Assembly (NCBI GenBank): GCA_910586585.1 | Contig: CAJUKA010000004.1 | Span: forward strand, 66,266-130,265 | Length of the DNA: 64,000 nucleotides | Reading direction: 5' to 3' | Source of the DNA: an uncultured Lachnospiraceae bacterium | GTDB taxonomy: Bacteria > Bacillota > Clostridia > Lachnospirales > Lachnospiraceae | In this document: piece by piece, positions 17,573-27,199 of the stretch | Layout of the letters: every line of letters begins with the position of its first letter | How positions within the stretch are numbered: position 1 is the stretch's first letter | The notes under the pieces: model-generated | What the model was told of the DNA's origin: nothing | Database searches by the model: none | What the model saw: the letters and a program-made list of their open reading frames with translations, nothing else | Translations under genes and position numbers: made by a program

Positions 17573-18445
17573 TTACTCATATACTTCCAAAACTGCTTTA
17601 AAGCTATATCCATTTGCATGAATAGGAATTACATATAATTTCTCATTACTTAAGAATGGACCGTCTAACGAATATTCTGGTGAACTCATATCAATGGAAA
17701 CGTCTTCGTAACTCATATTCGTAGCAAACAGACCATTCACACAGTTGATAAATTCACCAATATTGTCCAAAGCATCTTCATTCACGCTCTCATAAACAGC
17801 ACCTGTAAAATGATTTGCTATGGCAAGCAGACCATCTTCAGGTGCACTAATATACAGCTTCACATGCATATCACCAAATACCGTCTGGCAAGCATAGGAA
17901 TCTAATTGCAGTGAATAAGCAGTATATGCTTTTTCCAGATACATATCGCTGTCAATCAGTCTGCGCATTGATTGCACAAGCGTCAGGGTCAGTGATTTAA
18001 GACGCATCGACTTCAAAGGAACAAAAATATTAATACATTCTTCCAAATCATCATGAATCAATGAACTCATCTGTGCATCATCAAAGTTTCTGCACTGCTG
18101 AAAATCGTCAAGAAGCGCTGTAATCTGTCCTAGATGAATCAGATTCTTGTCCAAAAGACTCTGAATAAATTTCATAAAAACATTTGATTGATACGTAAGC
18201 AGCTGATCCAGCTTTTCATCTGTGAGATATCCAGCTTCAATTGCTGTCTCACCAAAACGTTCGCTTCCCTTGTCCAACTTACTTAAAAGTTCCTCCACAG
18301 CCAGCGGTGTCAAGGCTTTGGTAATAATAGCGATTGTCTCTACTTCAGCCTTTAGATCTTTTGCAACCGGAAGAAATTCATTTAGTTGTTCATTGGTCAT
18401 CATTTGTTTTTCTATCAGGTAATTTCCAAATAAGCGGTTAAGCAT
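17573..18445 (-). CDS. Two-domain protein with C-terminal CheX-like phosphatase domain
   Basis: A 290-residue cytoplasmic protein. Residues 1 to about 130 are helical with no clear family; they contain repeated segments of the LxxL and E-rich kind (for example GNYLIEKQMMTNEQLNEFL and ETAIEAGYLTDEKLDQLL), which look like a short internal repeat. Residues about 140-290 resemble CheC/CheX/FliY-type CheY-P phosphatases: EFINCVNGLFATN holds the ExxN catalytic pair. The partner is probably the CheY encoded directly downstream. Confidence 0.7.
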   Translation of the reverse strand: MLNRLFGNYLIEKQMMTNEQLNEFLPVAKDLKAEVETIAIITKALTPLAVEELLSKLDKGSERFGETAIEAGYLTDEKLDQLLTYQSNVFMKFIQSLLDKNLIHLGQITALLDDFQQCRNFDDAQMSSLIHDDLEECINIFVPLKSMRLKSLTLTLVQSMRRLIDSDMYLEKAYTAYSLQLDSYACQTVFGDMHVKLYISAPEDGLLAIANHFTGAVYESVNEDALDNIGEFINCVNGLFATNMSYEDVSIDMSSPEYSLDGPFLSNEKLYVIPIHANGYSFKAVLEVYE

Positions 18446-18583
18446 TTTTCGGCCCCCTTTTACATTTTACTTAGTAATTTGACTATACACAAATTATACC
18501 TAATACTAATATACACCCATTTGCCAAAAATTACAAAGTATTCTTACACAAATAAAAAAATTTAATTAAAATAACAATACTGA

Positions 18584-21319
18584 TTATTCAATTTCACCAT
18601 AATATCGGTCTAAAACTCTTCTTGCAACAGGCACAGCATATTCACCGCCAGAACCTGCTCCTTCCATAATAACAGTAATTTGAAGCGGATGATCGGTATT
18701 ATAGGTATATCCTGTAAACCATGCATGAGAGTCAGAAGCAGAATTATATTCTGCAGACCCTGTTTTTCCGGCAGCGCTATAGGACTGTCCACGTAAACGG
18801 GTTCCGGTTCCCTCTTCCACTACGGCAGACATTATTTCCTGTAATGCAGCCGCTTCTTCCTGAGTAATAAGCTGTCCCAAGGATTTTGGTGCATATTGCT
18901 TTATCAAATTTCCATCTGCTGTTTCGACGCGCTCAATGGTATAAGGAACCATCATCTCACCATTATTGGCTATCATGGCGGTTATCATAGAAACATGCAG
19001 CGGCGTTATCTGCGATACTCCCTGACCGATTACAGTCTGTATCATAGCACTGTCATTTTCTTTTATTTTTTCAGAAATACTGCTCTTTTTTGTTGGGAAA
19101 TCAACAGGCAAATCTTTGCCAAAATATAAACTGTCCAATGTCTTTTCAAACTTTTCCCTATCTATCAACAAACCGATATTGGCAAAAGATGCATTGCAGG
19201 ATTTCGCAAACGAAAGCTTAAAATCAACTGCACCATGGCTTGTGCCATGATAACAATTAATTGTATCCCCATTATTGGTAAATTTTCCATTGCACTGAAA
19301 TTGATAATCCTTATAAACAATCGGATTTTCACGAATATATTCCAACGCAGTGAGAATTTTGAATGTAGAACCAGGCGGATATACTCCCTGTGCAGCTCTG
19401 TTGAGCAATACAGAACTTGTATCATCTTCCAAAAGGCTGTCCCAGATATCTTGAATCGTATTAGGATCAAAATCTGGCTTGGAAACCATTGCTAGAACTT
19501 TGCCTGTTGATGGTTCTGTGACAATAATAGCGCCTTCATAAAGTCCCAAAGCATCATATGCAATCTTTTGAAGATTCGTATCAAAGGTTGTTACCACGGT
19601 ATTTCCCATATGTTTTCTGTCTGCAAGGTCATCTTGAAGCTTGTCATTTAGAGAAATATTGGAAGATACCAAATACATATTTGCACTTTGCTCCACACCC
19701 ATCCTGCCATTCGATGCATAGCCGACAGCATGTGAAAAAACATCTCCAAAAGGATAATTCCGTTCATTTGTAGCTGTATTTGTAGTCGCAAGCACTTTGC
19801 CATCAGAAGATATAATATCTCCGCGTATCGTTTCTTTGGCTACAATTTCCTGACGTTTTGCATTGTAGGAATTATTGATAACCTGTGGACTGTCAAAATG
19901 AACATAATGCGCCAAATAACATCCAATCGCAGCAAAAAGCACCAAAAACACCCCTGCTGAAATATTCATATGAAGATTGGTACGAAAAGAAATTGGTCGA
20001 TCATCATAATTATCGTCAAAAACCAGGTCATTGTTAATATAAAATCCCTGAACAACAGAAAACATTATCAAAGAAGAAAGCACAGAACTTCCTCCATAAC
20101 TCACCAGAGGCAATGTCACACCTGTCAATGGTATGAATTTGCTGTTTCCGCCGATTGTAAGAAAAAGCTGCACAATATAAACAATACCAAGCCCATATGT
20201 TGCATATCTCATAAAGTAATCAAAGCAAAAATAAGATACATGTATTATTTCCAAGAATAGATTGACACAAATTGCAATCAAACAAATACCAAAAATAACA
20301 CCATATTCTTCACAAATGGCAGAAAAAATAAAATCCTGCTCCACATAAGGAATGGAACCAGGTGTTCCGGCATCTATCCCCATACCAAACCAGCCGCCAG
20401 TTCCAATTCCAAACAGCGACTGAGCAATCTGATATCCTGTTGCATCAATGTCATTCCATGGATTAAGCCATGCTGAGACACGCACGCGCACATGAGAAAA
20501 CAAAAAATAAGAGACACAAGATGCTGCTGCCCCACCTGCCAATCCAAGTATTAAATATCTGGCTTTGCGCGTAGATACAAATAAAAGAATAATATAAACA
20601 ATGAAATAAATCAGGGCGCTTCCAAGATCCTTAGACGCTGCAAGAAACAGCACATGTACTGCGGCAAGAAATGCCGAAAGTACAATATATCCGAAATGTT
20701 TTGCTTTTGACAAAATCGAAGCGAGAAACAACACATAAATAATCTTAACAAATTCTGATGGCTGAAAAGCAATTCCAAAGATAGAGACTGTCAATTTGGA
20801 ACCATTTGTAATACTGCCGCTTATCAAAACAACTCCTAGTATTGAAATACCAACAGCAGCAAATATTAAATCGCATTTTTTCATAAGCTTCACGTATTTC
20901 ATCAGTGCAGGTACTATCAATGCAATAACTAAAGAAGCAGCCACGATAATAAACTGGCGAATAGAACGTGCCACAGACAATCTCGTTAATATTACAAAGC
21001 TAACGGACAAAAGCATAGCAATATGATTCTGTATCAGTCGGTTTGCTCTAGGGTAAATAACCCGCATTAATACCAAAAAGGCAAACACTGTAATGACTTG
21101 AAAAAGAGGCAGAAAAAGATATGTAAAATCCTTTCTTGATGATAACAGAACGAGACTTCCTGTGATATGGTTGACCAAAATCATGACATACTGAAGAACA
21201 AAGACAAAACCTCTCCGTTCTCTGTCATCACGCAGCAACATTATATAGCTGATTAATGTATACAAAATAATATTAACAACTAATATATATTTTGATAATT
21301 CAATAACTGCTCTAAGCAT
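18584..21319 (-). CDS. Fused SEDS glycosyltransferase and class B penicillin-binding protein
   Basis: A 911-residue membrane protein joining both halves of a septal or elongation peptidoglycan synthase. Residues 1 to about 455 are a multi-pass FtsW/RodA/SpoVE domain with QPSEFVKI, the ASKDLGSAL loop holding the key Asp, WLNPWNDIDATGYQ and the C-terminal GGSS. A further membrane helix near residue 470 leads to a PBP linker and a transpeptidase domain with Ser651-xx-Lys654 (PPGSTFK), Ser707-Cys-Asn709 and Lys852-Thr-Gly854. All transpeptidase motifs are intact. The stop of the U32 gene and this ATG are one base apart. It likely polymerises and crosslinks glycan as one polypeptide. Confidence 0.92.
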   Translation of the reverse strand: MLRAVIELSKYILVVNIILYTLISYIMLLRDDRERRGFVFVLQYVMILVNHITGSLVLLSSRKDFTYLFLPLFQVITVFAFLVLMRVIYPRANRLIQNHIAMLLSVSFVILTRLSVARSIRQFIIVAASLVIALIVPALMKYVKLMKKCDLIFAAVGISILGVVLISGSITNGSKLTVSIFGIAFQPSEFVKIIYVLFLASILSKAKHFGYIVLSAFLAAVHVLFLAASKDLGSALIYFIVYIILLFVSTRKARYLILGLAGGAAASCVSYFLFSHVRVRVSAWLNPWNDIDATGYQIAQSLFGIGTGGWFGMGIDAGTPGSIPYVEQDFIFSAICEEYGVIFGICLIAICVNLFLEIIHVSYFCFDYFMRYATYGLGIVYIVQLFLTIGGNSKFIPLTGVTLPLVSYGGSSVLSSLIMFSVVQGFYINNDLVFDDNYDDRPISFRTNLHMNISAGVFLVLFAAIGCYLAHYVHFDSPQVINNSYNAKRQEIVAKETIRGDIISSDGKVLATTNTATNERNYPFGDVFSHAVGYASNGRMGVEQSANMYLVSSNISLNDKLQDDLADRKHMGNTVVTTFDTNLQKIAYDALGLYEGAIIVTEPSTGKVLAMVSKPDFDPNTIQDIWDSLLEDDTSSVLLNRAAQGVYPPGSTFKILTALEYIRENPIVYKDYQFQCNGKFTNNGDTINCYHGTSHGAVDFKLSFAKSCNASFANIGLLIDREKFEKTLDSLYFGKDLPVDFPTKKSSISEKIKENDSAMIQTVIGQGVSQITPLHVSMITAMIANNGEMMVPYTIERVETADGNLIKQYAPKSLGQLITQEEAAALQEIMSAVVEEGTGTRLRGQSYSAAGKTGSAEYNSASDSHAWFTGYTYNTDHPLQITVIMEGAGSGGEYAVPVARRVLDRYYGEIE

Positions 21320-21320
21320 T

Positions 21321-23501
21321 CTACTCTACTCCACGTTTATAATGTCCGTTTGTAAATTCCCGAATAGGAAATTCACCTGCTGTTTCTGGATTCCTGACAG
21401 CATTCAGGTAATATTCGATAACTGTCCTTGTCTGCTCTGCATCTTCAATAGAAAAATCCAGTCTCAAAATACTATAGTTTTTTTTCATAATATTTTCAAG
21501 CTGTCCATGCAGCGACAAAGGAACTGTATTGTAAAGGATATTGTAACAGTGTATACAATTCTGGGAAATTGAAAATACATTGTTGTATCGGTCGGTCAAA
21601 TGATATCTATTCTTTCCGGAAGAATCATTTTTTATACATGTTTCCAAAGTATTTCTGATACAATTCGCGGAATACATAAGCGGTATATATCCATATATCA
21701 CAAAACTAGGGCTGTAATCTGCGGTACTGAGCATATTGAGCTCTTTTTTATTTAATTCCAAAGGAAGTGTTATTTGTTCAAACTGTGTGGAATAAAATTC
21801 GAGCGACATATTGTTCCACGCATATACTGTATAATCTGATTGGATCGGGCCCATATAACCAATTTCAAAAAGCCATTCAAGCTCCTCAAAATTTCTGACC
21901 ATCACGCCTGCAAAAGAACCACTTTTCAAAAGTTTTTCGTAATCTGCAAGATACTGATAAGATCTTTTTCGGAAAATATGAGGCAGAACAAGAATGTATT
22001 CTTTTTGAGAAAATTGTTCCTGTTGGCATAACGTTTTATTGCACAAAAAAATATCAGAATCTATATATATCCGATTGATATCAGAGTAACTGTTTGCTGT
22101 CAAGAGCTGTTCCGGTGTTGTAACCAGTACGCTCAAACAATTTTTGCTGCTTCTGCCCGAAATAATATTTTTATGCTCCAAATTATCACAGCATTCAAAA
22201 TCATTGGTACGAGGCGCCTTTATCTGCGCAATTCGTTCTGATTCTAGGGCAATACAAGCCTTGCGACGCAGTTCATTTAAGGATTTAACAGGCATGAAAG
22301 AATGATTATCTGTGTCAATCATCAAATCTGTAAGTGCAAAACAAGTATCTCCAAGTTTACAAAGCTGCTTTTTGATCTCATTTTCGTCAAGTGGTCTGTT
22401 GACCGCGGTACTCACTGTATCACCATACACTGTAACAGACGCATTTTCACAGGATAATGTCAGTACTGCCTGTTCGCCGTCATAAATTCGCACGTAACCG
22501 TTTATTGGCAAAGTAATATTTTTGGAAATATAGCTTTGTTGAATCTCTTTGAGCACCGACTCTGAATTTCCCGAATACCCAGGTTCTTTCAATGTTACCA
22601 TAGATTTATCATTGTGCTTGTGATAATATCCGCTGCAAATGTCAGAACGAATATACAATTCTTTAAGAAGCTGTTCATCTTCAGCAAAAACACGATAGGG
22701 CATGTCCGGATTCTTCAGATACATATCAATATACTTTTTGTATGTTGCTGTGACACCCGCTACATACTCAGGACTTTTCATTCGGCCTTCTATCTTAAAG
22801 GAATCAATACCAGCTCGGATAAGCTCCGGCAGCATAGACAATGTATACATATCCTTTAAGCTAAATGGATAAAGCGTTTTGTCTTTTTCATCTGTATAAG
22901 GCAGTCTGCATGGACCGGCGCAGCGTCCGCGGTTGCCGCTTCTTCTGCCTAATATCGAACTAAAAAGACATTGCCCAGAATAAGCATAACACATAGCGCC
23001 ATGAATAAAGCATTCCATTTCAAGCCCTGTTTTATCTTTGATATCCACGATCTCATCAAGTGATAATTCCCTTGCAGGAACAACACGGCATACTCCAAGC
23101 CGTTTCAAATAAGAAGCTCCATAGATTCCGGTTGTTGTCATCTGTGTGCTGGCATGAAGCGCAAGATTTGGGAAATTTTCCCGCAGACATTTTAGTACGC
23201 CGACATCTTGTACAATTACACCGTCCAATCCCGCCTCGTATAATGGTGCAAGATATGGAATAAGTTCCTCAAATTCAAATTCTTTAACCAGCGTATTGAC
23301 CGTTAAATATATTTTTCGTTCAAAAAGATGGGCAATGCGCAATGCTTCTATTATTTCTTCTTTTGAAAAATTTCCGGCATATGCTCTGGCGCCAAATTTT
23401 TCACCGCCGAGATATATTGCATCTGCTCCTGCATTTATGGCGGCTCTAAAACATGCAAAATTGCCTGCTGGTGCCAATAATTCTATTTTTTGACTATTCA
23501 T
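21321..23501 (-). CDS. U32 peptidase-family protein (RlhA/YhbU-type)
   Basis: A 726-residue protein. The N-terminal U32 domain begins KIELLAPAGNFACFRAAINA and contains GRRSGNRGRCAGPCRLPY, whose cysteines bind an iron-sulfur cluster in characterised relatives. The C-terminal half matches the DUF3656-type extension of RlhA. RlhA hydroxylates C2501 of 23S rRNA; other members act on collagen or in ubiquinone synthesis, so an rRNA or tRNA hydroxylation role is favoured here. It lies between zapA (5-base gap) and the SEDS-PBP gene (1-base gap) in one operon. Confidence 0.8.
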   Translation of the reverse strand: MNSQKIELLAPAGNFACFRAAINAGADAIYLGGEKFGARAYAGNFSKEEIIEALRIAHLFERKIYLTVNTLVKEFEFEELIPYLAPLYEAGLDGVIVQDVGVLKCLRENFPNLALHASTQMTTTGIYGASYLKRLGVCRVVPARELSLDEIVDIKDKTGLEMECFIHGAMCYAYSGQCLFSSILGRRSGNRGRCAGPCRLPYTDEKDKTLYPFSLKDMYTLSMLPELIRAGIDSFKIEGRMKSPEYVAGVTATYKKYIDMYLKNPDMPYRVFAEDEQLLKELYIRSDICSGYYHKHNDKSMVTLKEPGYSGNSESVLKEIQQSYISKNITLPINGYVRIYDGEQAVLTLSCENASVTVYGDTVSTAVNRPLDENEIKKQLCKLGDTCFALTDLMIDTDNHSFMPVKSLNELRRKACIALESERIAQIKAPRTNDFECCDNLEHKNIISGRSSKNCLSVLVTTPEQLLTANSYSDINRIYIDSDIFLCNKTLCQQEQFSQKEYILVLPHIFRKRSYQYLADYEKLLKSGSFAGVMVRNFEELEWLFEIGYMGPIQSDYTVYAWNNMSLEFYSTQFEQITLPLELNKKELNMLSTADYSPSFVIYGYIPLMYSANCIRNTLETCIKNDSSGKNRYHLTDRYNNVFSISQNCIHCYNILYNTVPLSLHGQLENIMKKNYSILRLDFSIEDAEQTRTVIEYYLNAVRNPETAGEFPIREFTNGHYKRGVE

Positions 23502-23506
23502 GCTAT

Positions 23507-23923
23507 TTATCGATTCACCTTTTGATATTCTTTTAGTTCTGTTTCAAGACGGATAATTTGTTTTGAATTTTCATTCAGTTCTTCATTCGCCTCTTTCAGA
23601 GATTTTGATGTATTATCAAGCTTAATCTGTGTTGCTATCAGCTCATGTTTCAAATCATACAATTCATTTTCTTTTGCCTTTAAATCCTGCTCAAGAAGTT
23701 CTATCTGATTTTTTGCCTTGAAATAATCATCTGCAATATTAAGCTGAATCAGCATATTTTGTTTATCCAAAGACTGTCTCCGAAAATTGTCCATTTTGGC
23801 ATATTCATTTACTTTATTATTGATATATGCTGCAACTTTTTGCAGATATTCAACGCTTTCATTTCCACTGACGGTCAGAACTTTCCCTGCAATAATAACT
23901 TCTGTATCTGTTTTGGCGGACAT
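23507..23923 (-). CDS. zapA: Cell division protein ZapA
   Basis: A 138-residue protein. The N-terminal ZapA domain is EVIIAGKVLTVSGNESVEYLQKVAAYINNK; residues about 65-138 form a long coiled coil. ZapA bundles FtsZ filaments at midcell. AAAGGAGG lies upstream of the ATG. It opens the zapA-U32-SEDS/PBP operon, which supports a division role for the fused synthase. The 200 bases upstream, to ruvB, show no other gene. Confidence 0.92.
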   Translation of the reverse strand: MSAKTDTEVIIAGKVLTVSGNESVEYLQKVAAYINNKVNEYAKMDNFRRQSLDKQNMLIQLNIADDYFKAKNQIELLEQDLKAKENELYDLKHELIATQIKLDNTSKSLKEANEELNENSKQIIRLETELKEYQKVNR

Positions 23924-24124
23924 AATGTTCCTCCTTTTTTATAGGATTGTACTCTCTCAGAATCTCCCTTGCATCTGCGTTTGCGGTTGATTTTGTATCG
24001 GGTACAATAAGACTCCGATAATAACATTAGGTGCACTACTTCTATCGGCAAACTGTCAATATAAATGTCAATAAAAGTCGAATGTGTACAATAATGAAAT
24101 GGTTACATTCCATTATATATCAGA

Positions 24125-25123
24125 TTACTGAGGCTTTTCAAGTCCAAAATGACGATATGTAAGCTCTGTTACGACTCTTCCGCGGGGAGTTCGTATCATC
24201 AATCCGTTTTTTATCAGGTATGGTTCATAGACATCTTCCACTGTTCCGCTGTCTTCACCAATAGTTGCTGACAAGGTTTCAATTCCTACAGGACCGCCGT
24301 TAAATTTCTCAATCATTGTCATAAGAATCAGCCTGTCTGTTTGATCGAGTCCTAGTTTGTCAACATCAAGCATATCAAGCGCTGTATTGGCAGCCTCCAA
24401 AGTAATCCTTCCGTCAAATTTTACCTGTGCAAAATCACGGACTCTTTTGAGCATACGATTCGCAATTCTTGGTGTACCGCGGCTTCTCTTTGCCAATTCT
24501 AAAGCTCCCTGTTCATCAATCTGAACATTTAATATTCGGGAAGAATGCTGAATGATAAGTTTTAGCTCTTCTACAGAGTAAAATTCCAGATGTTGAATCA
24601 CGCCAAATCGATCCCGCAAAGGAGCCGACAACAAACCTGCCCTGGTAGTAGCTCCAATCAATGTAAATCTGGGCAAATCAAGCCTTACGGAACGCGCATC
24701 TGTTCCTTTTCCAATCATGATATCAATTGAAAAGTCTTCCATAGCTGGATAGAGAACTTCTTCTACCTGTCTGTTTAATCGATGAATTTCATCAATAAAC
24801 AAAATATCCCCTTCTTGAAGCGCATTCAAAACAGAAGCCATTTCTCCTGGCCGTTCAATTGCTGGTCCGCTTGTCACTTTTATATTGACATTCATTTCAT
24901 TTGCTATAATTCCGGAAAGGGTTGTTTTTCCAAGACCTGGAGGCCCATAGAAAAGAACATGATCCAATGAATCATTCCTCTGCCTTGCCGCTTCAATGTA
25001 TATATTTAAGATTTCTTTTACCTTTGTCTGTCCAATATAATCTTTTAGAAATTGTGGGCGCAAACTTCCTTCAAGTTTGACATCTTCTTCTAAAAAACTG
25101 GTTTCAATCACCCTGGCTGCCAT
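24125..25123 (-). CDS. ruvB: Holliday junction branch-migration helicase RuvB
   Basis: A 332-residue AAA+ motor. N-terminus SLRPQFLKDYIGQ, Walker A GPPGLGKTT, Walker B LFIDEIHRL, sensor 1 GATTRAG, and the C-terminal winged helix ending YRHFGLEKP. It works with RuvA to drive branch migration in recombination. It is separated from ruvA by an unusual 277-base gap filled with structured repeats, yet same-strand order indicates co-transcription. Confidence 0.97.
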   Translation of the reverse strand: MAARVIETSFLEEDVKLEGSLRPQFLKDYIGQTKVKEILNIYIEAARQRNDSLDHVLFYGPPGLGKTTLSGIIANEMNVNIKVTSGPAIERPGEMASVLNALQEGDILFIDEIHRLNRQVEEVLYPAMEDFSIDIMIGKGTDARSVRLDLPRFTLIGATTRAGLLSAPLRDRFGVIQHLEFYSVEELKLIIQHSSRILNVQIDEQGALELAKRSRGTPRIANRMLKRVRDFAQVKFDGRITLEAANTALDMLDVDKLGLDQTDRLILMTMIEKFNGGPVGIETLSATIGEDSGTVEDVYEPYLIKNGLMIRTPRGRVVTELTYRHFGLEKPQ

Positions 25124-25137
25124 ATTTTATACCTCTT

Positions 25138-25400
25138 ATTTTAAGTTCCGCAATAAGCTTTATCGCTCTGTATGCCAGAACAATTCTTTTCCATAATACC
25201 ATGTCAAGAATTGTTCTGCACGATAAAGTTTATTGCTGTTTTTAAGTTCCGCAATAATTTTCTGGTGCTCTGTATGCCAGAGCAATTCCTTTTTTCATTT
25301 TCAGGAATTGCTCTGCGCACCAGAAAATCATTGCTGTTTTGAGTTCCGTAGTATCCTTCCCTTGGTTCTATCTATTGGAAGGGGAAAGGATACAAATTTT
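25138..25400. repeat. Array of structured repeats between ruvA and ruvB (family R1)
   Basis: Two full units start at about 25141 and 25240 (plus strand) and a third partial unit at about 25340. The full units begin AAGTTCCGC and end GCTGTTTT. In unit 1 GCAATAAGCTTTATCG pairs with CGATAAAGTTTATTGC and AGAACAATTCTT with AAGAATTGTTCT. In unit 2 GCAATAATTTTCTGGTG pairs with CACCAGAAAATCATTGC and AGAGCAATTCCT with AGGAATTGCTCT. An unpaired CTCTGTATGCC bulge is identical in both. The third unit has a CCTTCC/GGAAGG-type stem just past the ruvA stop, then AAATTTTTT. Confidence 0.85.
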
Positions 25401-26006
25401 TTACCGCATAATAACCCGTAGTGCTTGTTTTAAGATGCTTCCTGAATCCATGTCATCTGTAATTTTTATCTGGTTCACTGCCTTTAATGCTTCCGCGGGC
25501 AAATATCCTAACGAAATTAACGCTTCTGTCGCCTCGTTTTTCGCAGCGGTATTTGATAACGTTCCACCCGCAGCGGAAGTTCCAGCAGAAGAGGCTTCAA
25601 AACCTAACCGCACTTTGTCCCTCAATTCCAGGATAATGCGTTCGGCTGATTTGTTTCCAATTCCAGGAGCTTTAGAAATTGATTTAGAATCTCCTGAAAC
25701 AATCGCACATCTAAGGTCATCTGTACTCATCACAGACAAAATACTTAAGGCGCCTTTGGGACCAATACCATTGACCGCAATCAATTTTTTGTAGATTTCT
25801 AAATCATCCCTCGAAAGAAACCCAAAAAGGTGAAATGCATCCTCACGGACACTTGTGTAGGTATATATTTTTACAGTGGCGCCAACTCCTGGCAAGCGCT
25901 GGGCTACGCTAAGCGGGATTCGGATATTGTAGCCAATATGATTGCATTCCAGTACAAGGTTATCCTCAGTAATGTCTACGATTTCTCCTTTGATATATGC
26001 ATACAT
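25401..26006 (-). CDS. ruvA: Holliday junction-binding protein RuvA
   Basis: A 201-residue protein. An OB fold at the N-terminus (MYAYIKGEIVDITEDNLVLE), two helix-hairpin-helix motifs (VNGIGPKGALSIL and APGIGNKSAERIIL), an Ala/Gly-rich linker near residue 140, and a C-terminal RuvB-contact domain ending LKQALRVIMR. RuvA tetramers hold the junction while RuvB pumps. The start at 26006 follows GGAGGTG; five upstream codons in frame are not family-like. Confidence 0.96.
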   Translation of the reverse strand: MYAYIKGEIVDITEDNLVLECNHIGYNIRIPLSVAQRLPGVGATVKIYTYTSVREDAFHLFGFLSRDDLEIYKKLIAVNGIGPKGALSILSVMSTDDLRCAIVSGDSKSISKAPGIGNKSAERIILELRDKVRLGFEASSAGTSAAGGTLSNTAAKNEATEALISLGYLPAEALKAVNQIKITDDMDSGSILKQALRVIMR

Positions 26007-26053
26007 CTGATACACCTCCAATATTTATATTGCATGTTTTTATCCATTATATC

Positions 26054-26099
26054 AAAAAAGGAAGAAAAAGAAAACATATGTTTCTAATTTCTTCCTTTT
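26054..26099. terminator. Terminator after ilvC
   Basis: AAAAGGAAGAAA and TTTCTTCCTTTT arms with a T-run on the minus strand lie 20-65 bases past the ilvC stop and separate the ilv operon from ruvAB. Confidence 0.75.
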
Positions 26100-26120
26100 C
26101 AATTTTTCAAACAATCAAAA

Positions 26121-27146
26121 TTAATTGTTTATAAATTTATCTTCTTCATTGTTCCAGCTATAAAGCTTGCGAACTTCTTCACCAACCTTTTCTGAAGAAT
26201 GCTCAGAAGCAAGTTTTCTCATAGCCTTGAAATGTACTTGGCGTCCTGCTGGAGACATATCCAACAAGAACTCTTTTGCAAAAGAACCGTCTTGAATATC
26301 AGAAAGAATTTTCTTCATTGTCTTCTTTGTTTCCTCTGTGATAATCTTAGGTCCTGTAATATAATCGCCATATTCTGCTGTATTGGAAATAGAATAACGC
26401 ATTCCTGCAAAGCCTGACTGATAAATCAAATCAACAATCAGCTTCATTTCATGAATACACTCAAAATAAGCATTTCTGGGATCATAGCCTGCCTCTACCA
26501 AGGTTTCAAAACCTGCCTGCATCAGTGCACAGACACCGCCGCAAAGAACAGCTTGTTCTCCAAATAAATCTGTTTCTGTCTCTGTACGGAATGTTGTCTC
26601 AAGAACACCTGCTCTCGCTCCGCCAATAGCAAGCGCGTATGCAAGTGCTGTCTCAAGTGCTTTGCCTGTAGCGTCCTGCTCTACAGCTACCAGACAAGGT
26701 ACACCCTTTCCAACCTGATATTCAGAACGTACAGTATGTCCTGGTCCTTTTGGTGCAATCATTGTAACATCTACATCTGCAGGAGGTTTGATACATCCAA
26801 AATGAATGTTAAAACCATGTGCAAACATCAGCATATTACCTGCCTCAAGGTTTGGCTCGATATCCTTTTTGTACATATCCGCCTGCAATTCATCATTGAT
26901 AAGAATCATAATGATATCTGCTTTTTTAGCAGCTTCTGCTGCTGTATAAACTTCAAATCCCTGCTTAACAGCTTTGTCCCATGATTTGCTTCCCTCATAC
27001 AAACCAATGATAACATTGCAGCCTGATTCTTTAGCATTTAATGCATGTGCATGTCCCTGGCTGCCATAGCCAATCACTGCAATTGTTTTACCCTCCAATA
27101 AAGAAAGGTTGCAGTCTTCCTGATAATAAATCTTTGCTTGTGACAT
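26121..27146 (-). CDS. ilvC: Ketol-acid reductoisomerase
   Basis: A 341-residue class I enzyme converting acetolactate or acetohydroxybutyrate to the dihydroxy acid with NADPH and Mg2+, second common step of valine, leucine and isoleucine synthesis. The nucleotide fold is AVIGYGSQGHAHALN near residue 25; MIAPKGPGHTVR and the C-terminal knotted domain (ETETDLFGEQAVLCGG, HEMKLIVDLIYQ) hold the metal site. It is the last gene of the ilvB-ilvN-ilvN-ilvC operon, 53 bases after the second small subunit. Confidence 0.96.
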   Translation of the reverse strand: MSQAKIYYQEDCNLSLLEGKTIAVIGYGSQGHAHALNAKESGCNVIIGLYEGSKSWDKAVKQGFEVYTAAEAAKKADIIMILINDELQADMYKKDIEPNLEAGNMLMFAHGFNIHFGCIKPPADVDVTMIAPKGPGHTVRSEYQVGKGVPCLVAVEQDATGKALETALAYALAIGGARAGVLETTFRTETETDLFGEQAVLCGGVCALMQAGFETLVEAGYDPRNAYFECIHEMKLIVDLIYQSGFAGMRYSISNTAEYGDYITGPKIITEETKKTMKKILSDIQDGSFAKEFLLDMSPAGRQVHFKAMRKLASEHSSEKVGEEVRKLYSWNNEEDKFINN

Positions 27147-27199
27147 TTCGTTTACTCCTCCTAGAAATAATTTATAATAAATAAAGCAGTTCCTAACGT

